64,000 bases of DNA. Source: Deinococcus grandis. GTDB lineage: Bacteria; Deinococcota; Deinococci; Deinococcales; Deinococcaceae. The translations under genes were made by a program, and so were the position numbers. The DNA lies in NCBI RefSeq assembly GCF_001485435.1, contig NZ_BCMS01000001.1, forward strand, positions 381,501-445,500, in the 5' to 3' direction. A model generated the notes under the pieces. That model saw only the letters and a program-made list of their open reading frames with translations. It did no database searches and was not told the origin of the DNA. Positions 57,740-64,000 of this stretch are shown piece after piece (position 1 is the first letter of the stretch; the number at the start of each line of letters is the position of its first letter).

Positions 57740-58102
57740 GTGATCACCCGAGTCCGGGCCGTATGGCGCGACGCGCTGGCCCTGCTGTTCGCCCTGACCG
57801 ACCGCCGCACGCCCGCGGGCGCGAAACTCATGGCCGCGCTGGCGCTGGCCTACGCCCTGCTGCCCCTGGACCTCCTGCCCGACCTGACCCCCATCCTGGG
57901 CGTCGCCGACGACATCCTGATCGTCCCGACGCTGCTCGCCCTGGCCGCCCGCACCCTCCCCGCCCCCGTCCTGACGCAGGCACAGACCCGCAGCCTGAGC
58001 GTCCAGCGCCGCCTGCCCTGGCTGATCCCCGCCGCCGCACTGACGGTCCTGACCCTGCTCAGCCTGCTCGGCTGGACGATCTGGCGCGCCCTGGGGAGCT
58101 GA
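57740..58102 (+). CDS. DUF1232 membrane protein
   Basis: 120 residues starting at GTG. The DUF1232 core LLPLDLLPDLTPILGVADD, with the PLDLxPDxxPxxGxxDD pattern, follows ALALAYA. A C-terminal helix (LIPAAALTVLTLLSLLGWTIW) anchors it. The function of this small family is unknown. It lies 15 bases after the GT2 gene and completes the four-gene operon. Confidence 0.82.
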   Translation: MITRVRAVWRDALALLFALTDRRTPAGAKLMAALALAYALLPLDLLPDLTPILGVADDILIVPTLLALAARTLPAPVLTQAQTRSLSVQRRLPWLIPAAALTVLTLLSLLGWTIWRALGS

Positions 58103-58158
58103 TTGTCAAGCGCATCTGACCGGCGAACCAGATCGGGAATCACTAGCATGAGCGTCGT

Positions 58159-58881
58159 ATGAAGAAACTTGCTCCCCTGCTGCTCCTCGCGCCCCTCGCC
58201 CTGGGTTCCTGCGGCCTGTTCAACCGCGCCCCCAAACCCGTCACCACCGCGGGCGGCACCCTGATGGACGCCAAGGTGACCTACGACGCCAACGGCAACG
58301 CCACCACCACCTACACCGCCTGGAGCGGCGGCGCGGGCAAGGTCATGCTCGACCTGTACGACTACACCGCCAAGACCACCGTCAAGGAAGGCGAAGCCAC
58401 CCTGGCCGCGGACGGCAAGTTCAGCTTCGCCAGCCTGCCCACCCCCAAGGACAGCGAACTGAGCCCCTACACCGAAGAGACCCAGCCCACCGGTTGCACC
58501 AGCACGGTCAAGGTCAGCGACAAGGGCATGCGCAGCGCCACCGCGACCTTCCGCACCGACGCCACCAAGGACGTCAGCGTGATGCTGATGGACGCCGCTG
58601 GTACGACCACGACGATGGGCGAGCTGATCTACGTGGACCGCGCCGTCAAGTTGAGCGGTAAACAGGAATGCAAATTTACTGGCCTCACGTCCATTGCGGA
58701 CATCAACGTGAGCTTCACCAAGGGGTGGAACTGGCTGACCATCAAGGCCACGACCGACCTGACCACGTCCACGACGACCGCTGTCATGACCAACGGGTTT
58801 GCCAGCAACCTCAAATGGGTCAACCGGACGGCAGCCACCCAGGCGCTGAACCTGAACACCCTGCCCTTCACCCTGCGCTGA
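58159..58881 (+). CDS. Hypothetical lipoprotein
   Basis: 240 residues. Lipobox LALGSCGLF after MKKLAPLLLLAP. The mature protein is Thr-, Lys- and Asp-rich with many alternating hydrophobic strands (TYDANGNATTTYTAWSGGAG, VMLDLYDYTAKTTVKEG, TATFRTDATKDVSVMLMD, WNWLTIKATTDLTTSTTT). It resembles an immunoglobulin-like or beta-sandwich fold. No family is recognised. The gene is separate from the GT2 operon and followed by an intrinsic terminator. Confidence 0.75.
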   Translation: MKKLAPLLLLAPLALGSCGLFNRAPKPVTTAGGTLMDAKVTYDANGNATTTYTAWSGGAGKVMLDLYDYTAKTTVKEGEATLAADGKFSFASLPTPKDSELSPYTEETQPTGCTSTVKVSDKGMRSATATFRTDATKDVSVMLMDAAGTTTTMGELIYVDRAVKLSGKQECKFTGLTSIADINVSFTKGWNWLTIKATTDLTTSTTTAVMTNGFASNLKWVNRTAATQALNLNTLPFTLR

Positions 58882-58896
58882 ACGCCGCTTTCCCGT

Positions 58897-58927
58897 CCGC
58901 CCCTGCCGCTCCGGTGGGGGCGGTTTT
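58897..58927 (+). terminator. Intrinsic terminator after the lipoprotein gene
   Basis: CCGCCCC and GGGGCGG form a 7-bp stem with a 13-base loop, followed directly by TTTT (58924-58927), starting 16 bases past the stop codon. Confidence 0.75.
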
Positions 58928-58962
58928 ACGTGCCGTTAACCGGCCCGCTTACACTGAGGTTC

Positions 58963-59625
58963 ATGAGACTGCTGCTCGTGGAGGACGACGCCCGCATCGC
59001 GCAGCCCACCGCAGAGGCCCTGCGCGAGGCCGGGTACGCCGTCACCTGGGCGCAGACCGGCCCGGAGGGGCTGGAACAGGCCGCGCTGGGCGAATACCCG
59101 CTGGTGATCCTGGACGTGATGCTGCCCGGCATGGACGGTTTCGCCGTGGCGCGGGAATTGCGCGAGCAGGGTGTGGAGTCCGCGATCCTGTTCCTCACGG
59201 CGCGCGGCGAGCTGAGCGACCGGGTGGAGGGCCTGGACCTGGGCGGGGACGCGTATCTGGTCAAGCCGTTCGCGGTGCCGGAACTGCTGGCGACCCTGCG
59301 GGCCCTGTCGCGCCGTGAGCGGGGGTCGGGCGCGCCGCGCGTGGCGTTCGCGCAGGGGCGCGGCACGCTGGACACCGTGGCGCGCACCGTCACCTGGGAC
59401 GGCGCGGAGGTGGCCGTGACGGGCCGCGAGTACGCGCTGCTGGAGGTCCTGTCGCAGGCCCCGGAACGCTGGTTCACCCGCGAGGACCTGATCGACCGCG
59501 TGTGGGGGCCGGAATTCGACGGCGAGGCGCGGATCGTGGACGTGTACGTGCGCTACGTGCGCCGCAAACTGGCGCCCGAGGCGATCACGTCCGAGCGGGG
59601 ACGCGGCTACCGCGTGGAACGCTGA
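58963..59625 (+). CDS. OmpR-family response regulator
   Basis: 220 residues from ATG 58963 (MRLLLVEDDARIAQP). The receiver domain has the phospho-acceptor Asp51 in VILDVMLPGMDG, switch Thr in LFLTARG and Lys in YLVKPFAVPEL. The C-terminal winged helix matches OmpR: LDTVARTVTWDGAEVAVTGREYALLEVL, SQAPERWFTREDLIDRVWG and SERGRGYRVER (in parts). The sensor kinase starts 19 bases further on. The target genes are unknown. Confidence 0.94.
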   Translation: MRLLLVEDDARIAQPTAEALREAGYAVTWAQTGPEGLEQAALGEYPLVILDVMLPGMDGFAVARELREQGVESAILFLTARGELSDRVEGLDLGGDAYLVKPFAVPELLATLRALSRRERGSGAPRVAFAQGRGTLDTVARTVTWDGAEVAVTGREYALLEVLSQAPERWFTREDLIDRVWGPEFDGEARIVDVYVRYVRRKLAPEAITSERGRGYRVER

Positions 59626-59644
59626 GCCGGGCAGGGGAGAAGCG

Positions 59645-61024
<1,380 letters not shown>

Positions 61025-61052
61025 GTGGGGCGGTCTGCTACTCTGTGCGGCA

Positions 61053-61841
61053 ATGAACAGTTCAGTGCCGCGCTGGAGTGCCGTCGTGCTGGGCGGCGGG
61101 GACCCCGGCGACCCCTTCGCCGCCGCGCACGGCGTGAACGTCAAACCCCTGATTCCCGTCGCGGGCGCCCCGATGGCCCTGCACGTCCTGCGGGCCCTGC
61201 GCGGCAGCGACCGCGTGGGCCGCGTGGCGTACGTCGGCCCCACCACGCCCGACCTCGACCCGCTGATCGACATCCGCGTGACCGACCACGGCACCCTGCT
61301 CAGCAACCTCGAAGCCGGGGTGGAGGCCCTGCGCGACCTGGGCCTCGCCCCGGGCGAGCGGGTGCTGGTCGTCACCGCCGACGTGCCCATGCTGCGCCCG
61401 GAGGAGGTCCGGGACGTGCTCGACAGCGCCCCCACCGACGCCGGGCTGGTGTACCCCGTCGTGCGGCGCGAGGTCTGCGAGGCCGCGTACCCCGGCGTGA
61501 AACGCACCTACGCCCGCCTGAAGGACGGCACGTTCACCGGCGGGAACCTCTTCCTGCTGGACCCGGCATTGATCGGGCAGTTCCTGCCGCGCCTGCGCGA
61601 GGTGCTCGCCGCCCGCAAGGCCCCCCTGAAACTCGCCGGGCTGATCGGCTGGGACGTCCTGCTGCGCCTCCTCACCGGCCGCCTGAGCGTGCAGCGGCTG
61701 GAGGAGAAGGTCTCCGGGCTGCTGGGCGTCAAGGCCCGCGCGCTGATCACCCCGCACGCCGCCGTGGGCACCGACGTGGACAAGGACGCCGACCTCACCC
61801 TGGCCGACGCGCAGCTGCGCGGCACCCCGCCCGGTCACTGA
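61053..61841 (+). CDS. MobA-like nucleotidyltransferase
   Basis: 262 residues. The nucleotide-binding loop is WSAVVLGGGDPGDPFAAAHG, where the usual AGGxSxRMG pattern is stretched. NVKPLIPVAGAPMALHVL and VLVVTADVPMLRPEEV, with Asp in the TAD pattern, are typical of GT-A-like NTP transferases. The C-terminal half (YARLKDGTFTGGNLFLLDP, KVSGLLGVKARALITPHAAVGTDV) resembles sugar-phosphate or cofactor guanylyltransferases. The real substrate is uncertain. It follows the histidine kinase but starts its own spacing. Confidence 0.72.
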   Translation: MNSSVPRWSAVVLGGGDPGDPFAAAHGVNVKPLIPVAGAPMALHVLRALRGSDRVGRVAYVGPTTPDLDPLIDIRVTDHGTLLSNLEAGVEALRDLGLAPGERVLVVTADVPMLRPEEVRDVLDSAPTDAGLVYPVVRREVCEAAYPGVKRTYARLKDGTFTGGNLFLLDPALIGQFLPRLREVLAARKAPLKLAGLIGWDVLLRLLTGRLSVQRLEEKVSGLLGVKARALITPHAAVGTDVDKDADLTLADAQLRGTPPGH

Positions 61842-61950
61842 ACCGCGTGCCAATCCTGACGTAAATGCTCGGTTTTCTCGCGCTGAACGCTAAAAATCCT
61901 GTCCATTCCCGCCCTTGCGCCCGGGGTGGCCGGTGTGCATACTGTCCCTC

Positions 61951-62187
61951 ATGCCTCACGTGATCGTTAGCCCCTGCATCGGCGTCAAGGACCAGGCCTG
62001 CACGGAAGTCTGCCCGGTGGAATGCATCTACGACGGCGGCGACCAGTTCCTGATCCACCCCGACGAGTGCATCGACTGCGGCGCGTGCGTCCCCGCCTGC
62101 CCCGTCAGCGCCATCTTCCCCGAAGAGGACGTCCCCGGCGGCGAGGAAAGCTTCATCGAGAAGAACCGCGTCCACTTCGGCCTCTAA
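61951..62187 (+). CDS. Seven-iron ferredoxin ([3Fe-4S][4Fe-4S])
   Basis: 78 residues, nearly the Thermus ferredoxin pattern. Cysteines 9, 17, 21 and 25 (CIGVKDQACTEVCPVEC) and 40, 43, 46 and 50 (CIDCGACVPAC) build one 3Fe-4S and one 4Fe-4S cluster. ATG 61951 gives the conserved MPHVIVSPCIGV start; the longer frame would add 12 unrelated residues. It carries electrons at low potential. The partner enzyme is not adjacent. Confidence 0.95.
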   Translation: MPHVIVSPCIGVKDQACTEVCPVECIYDGGDQFLIHPDECIDCGACVPACPVSAIFPEEDVPGGEESFIEKNRVHFGL

Positions 62188-62199
62188 ACCACCCACCAC

Positions 62200-62230
62200 A
62201 GCGGCGCCTGGAGTTGATCCGGGCGCCGCT
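62200..62230 (+). terminator. Terminator hairpin after ferredoxin
   Basis: AGCGGCGCC and GGCGCCGCT pair perfectly (9 bp, 13-base loop), beginning 12 bases after the ferredoxin stop codon. Confidence 0.65.
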
Positions 62231-62248
62231 GCTCCATGCGGTCCCTTA

Positions 62249-62380
62249 TACGGATTCCGTCTGTTTCGTTGACAGATCGGAACACCACCGATCTGCCAAC
62301 TCCACGCCCGGAACCCATTTTTCTCCTCCTCGCTCCGCTCGGATTGAATGGCTTTGCAAGCCGTTCAATCGGAGGCCGTA
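62249..62380 (+). mobile_element. MITE-like palindromic repeat, copy R7 (forward, TTA target)
   Basis: The ends are TACGGATTCCG and CGGAGGCCGTA, flanked by TTA at 62246-62248 and 62381-62383. Hairpins: CAGATCGG/CCGATCTG and GATTGAATGGC/GCCGTTCAATC (one mismatch). The right TTA, read on the minus strand, is the TAA stop codon of the M32 carboxypeptidase. This is the copy that shows the flanking repeat is a duplicated target and not part of the element. Confidence 0.9.
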
Positions 62381-63880
62381 TTACAGGCCGTACAGGTCCG
62401 TGTACTTCCCACGCAGATACGCCAGGTAAGGCGCGGCGGTCATGCCCTGCCCGGTCGCGCGCTGCACCAGTTCGTTCGGCGTGAACGTCCGCCCCGGCGC
62501 GTACACGTGCTCACGCAGCCAGCCATGCAGGCGCCCGAACTCGCCCCGCGCGATGTCCCCGTCCAGGTCCGGGTTCGCCGCCTGCGCCGCCGCGTAGAAC
62601 TGCGCGCTCAGCACGTTCCCCAGCGTGTACCCCTGGAACACCCCGCCGATCCCGCCGCTGAACCAGTGCACGTCCTGCAACACCCCGTCCACGTGACTCG
62701 GGGCGCGCAGCCCCAGGTTCGCCTCGTACGCCGCGTGCCATGCGTCCGCCAGATCGCGGACCGCCAGCGAGCCGCCCAGCAGCTGCCGCTCCAGCTCGTA
62801 GCGCGTGATCACGTGCAGGTTGTACGTCAGCTCGTCGGCGTCCGTGCGGATCAGGCTGCGGCGCACCACGTTCACCGCGCGGAACATCTCCTCCTCGGTC
62901 ACGTCGGCCAGCTGTTCGGGGAACGCGTCCCGGAACCGCCCGAACTGCCCCGCCCAGAACGCCCGCGAACGCCCCACCAGGTTCTCCCACAGCCGCGACT
63001 GGCTCTCGTGCACCCCGGCACTCACCCCGCCGCCCAGCGGCGTATCCAGCAGGTCCTCCGCGACCCCCTGCTCGTACAGCGCGTGTCCGACCTCGTGCAG
63101 CGTGGAGTACAGCGCGTCCGTCGGGTCCGCCAGCTGCGCCCGCGTCGTGATCCGCACGTCCCGCGCACCCAGCCGAGTCATGAACGGATGCGCCGTCAGA
63201 TCCTGCCGCCCCCGCGCGAAATCGTACCCGTACAGCGCCCCGACCTCCTCGCCCAGCCGCAACTGAGTCGCAATCGGGTACTCGCGCGCCAGGAAATCCA
63301 TCCGGGGCGCCGGGGCCGCCACCACCGCGTCCACCAGCGGCACCAGCGCCACGCGCAACTCCGCGAACACCGCGTCCACCTGCGCGGCCGTCATGCCCTC
63401 ATCCGACGCGTCCACGAAGAAATCCATCGGGTCCGAGAACTCCGGGAAGAAACCCGCGCGCTGCACGCTCAGGTCCAGCGTCCGCTCTAGCAGCGGCACC
63501 ATCCGCGCCCAGTCGTTCGCGGGCCGCGCCTCCACCCACGCCGCGTAACTCTCCCCGGCATGCTGTGCCGCCGCCCGCACGAACACCCCCGGCAGGCGCG
63601 TCGCCCGCTCGAACTCCCGCCGCGCCACCGCCAGCATCCGCGCCTCCACCGGCCCCAGGTCCAGCGCGCCCGCCGCATCCAGCAGCCGCCCATACCCCAC
63701 GTCCGTCGCCCGCGCGTGCCGCACACCCGACAGCAGCGCCCGCTGCCGCGCCCGCCCCGCCGACCCCCCACGCGGCAGGTACGTACTCTGATCCCACCCC
63801 AGCAGCGCCCCGATCCCACCCAGGTCCGCCAATTCCTGCCAGTGCGCCCGCAGCGCCACCCACGTCTCATGCTGTGTCAT
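62381..63880 (-). CDS. Carboxypeptidase Taq (M32 metallopeptidase)
   Basis: 499 residues. The zinc motif HEVGH is at 262-266 (STLHEVGHALYEQG), with Glu263 as base; the downstream glutamate ligand lies in GVHESQSRLWENL (HESQS motif, typical of M32). HPFMTRLGARDVRITTR and YEANLGLRAPSHVDGVLQDVHW are also characteristic. M32 enzymes remove C-terminal residues with broad specificity. The stop codon is one arm of the R7 target duplication. Confidence 0.94.
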   Translation of the reverse strand: MTQHETWVALRAHWQELADLGGIGALLGWDQSTYLPRGGSAGRARQRALLSGVRHARATDVGYGRLLDAAGALDLGPVEARMLAVARREFERATRLPGVFVRAAAQHAGESYAAWVEARPANDWARMVPLLERTLDLSVQRAGFFPEFSDPMDFFVDASDEGMTAAQVDAVFAELRVALVPLVDAVVAAPAPRMDFLAREYPIATQLRLGEEVGALYGYDFARGRQDLTAHPFMTRLGARDVRITTRAQLADPTDALYSTLHEVGHALYEQGVAEDLLDTPLGGGVSAGVHESQSRLWENLVGRSRAFWAGQFGRFRDAFPEQLADVTEEEMFRAVNVVRRSLIRTDADELTYNLHVITRYELERQLLGGSLAVRDLADAWHAAYEANLGLRAPSHVDGVLQDVHWFSGGIGGVFQGYTLGNVLSAQFYAAAQAANPDLDGDIARGEFGRLHGWLREHVYAPGRTFTPNELVQRATGQGMTAAPYLAYLRGKYTDLYGL

Positions 63881-64000
63881 CCCGCGCAGCCTACCGCGCC
63901 CCCAGCCGGATGGCCTGCGCCACCTGGCCGATACGCGGACGACAGCCCGTGCATAAAGCCCGAACGTGCAGTCCAGTCTTTTTCGTGCTGGACGGCAGAA
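63881..64000. other. Right-edge spacer upstream of the M32 gene
   Basis: 120 bases with no gene. It contains GTCCAG/CTGGAC, a 6-bp inverted repeat around a T-run near 63,971-63,993, which may belong to a terminator of a gene beyond the window. Confidence 0.35.

Overview
The window is high-GC bacterial chromosome, almost certainly Deinococcus. Evidence for this: a Thermus-type seven-iron ferredoxin, a long C-terminally extended TrmB, a paired deoxynucleoside kinase operon, many lipoproteins and S-layer/outer-envelope-style secreted proteins, OstA/LptC-like genes, and dispersed small palindromic repeats. No rRNA, tRNA, CRISPR array, prophage or intact insertion sequence was seen. Genes are dense, often with ATGA/GTGA/TGATG overlaps, and strong GC hairpins lie between convergent genes.

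Layout. 1-3.6 kb (minus): partial murE, a secreted hypothetical protein, two deoxynucleoside kinases, and an SPFH/ribbon-helix-helix pair preceded by a 20-bp palindrome. 3.7-8.6 kb: a LapA-like protein, accD-accA, a LysE exporter, a HAD phosphatase, ttcA. 8.8-14.9 kb: a class A penicillin-binding protein, a small membrane protein, pnp, an aldo/keto reductase. 15.2-25.6 kb: a lipoprotein metalloprotease, a four-gene DUF1905/VOC/VOC/peptidase-E operon, a molybdopterin oxidoreductase with reductase and SDR genes, a VUT/YhhQ transporter, DUF1801, and a GH31 alpha-glucosidase. 25.6-35.6 kb: a lower-GC beta-helix-like gene, RNase H, a small HTH protein, pyrE, a GGDEF/HD-GYP protein, an RluA-like protein, a GidA-like protein, trmB, a methyltransferase, a cyclophilin lipoprotein, cmk. 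35.7-44.6 kb: a subtilase plus PPC-lipoprotein operon, tandem alpha/beta hydrolases, a nitroreductase, a PadR-controlled membrane-protein operon, tatD. 44.7-50 kb: an LptC/OstA-like operon, ldh and usp, a diguanylate cyclase. 50-64 kb: a beta-CASP hydrolase, a DUF3105 lipoprotein, rplU-rpmA-obg, a TPR/HEAT/GT2/DUF1232 operon, a lipoprotein, a two-component system, a nucleotidyltransferase, ferredoxin and an M32 carboxypeptidase.

The strongest unexplained signal is a family of about 133-bp non-autonomous repeats: six complete copies and one degenerate one. They have matching terminal inverted repeats (TACGGAYTCCG), two internal covarying hairpins and a perfect 3-bp direct repeat on each side (TGA in five copies, TTA in one). 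In five of the six complete copies one of these direct repeats is exactly the stop codon of a gene, so insertion keeps the reading frame end intact. This looks like a MITE family with TNA target duplication that uses stop codons as safe landing sites. A second item of interest is the TPR/HEAT/processive-GT2 operon, a candidate undescribed polysaccharide-export system. Others are an SPFH-RHH module with its probable operator, a PadR operon with a perfect 12-bp inverted repeat, an RluA-family protein with Gly at the catalytic Asp position, and a run of four hairpins upstream of rplU.
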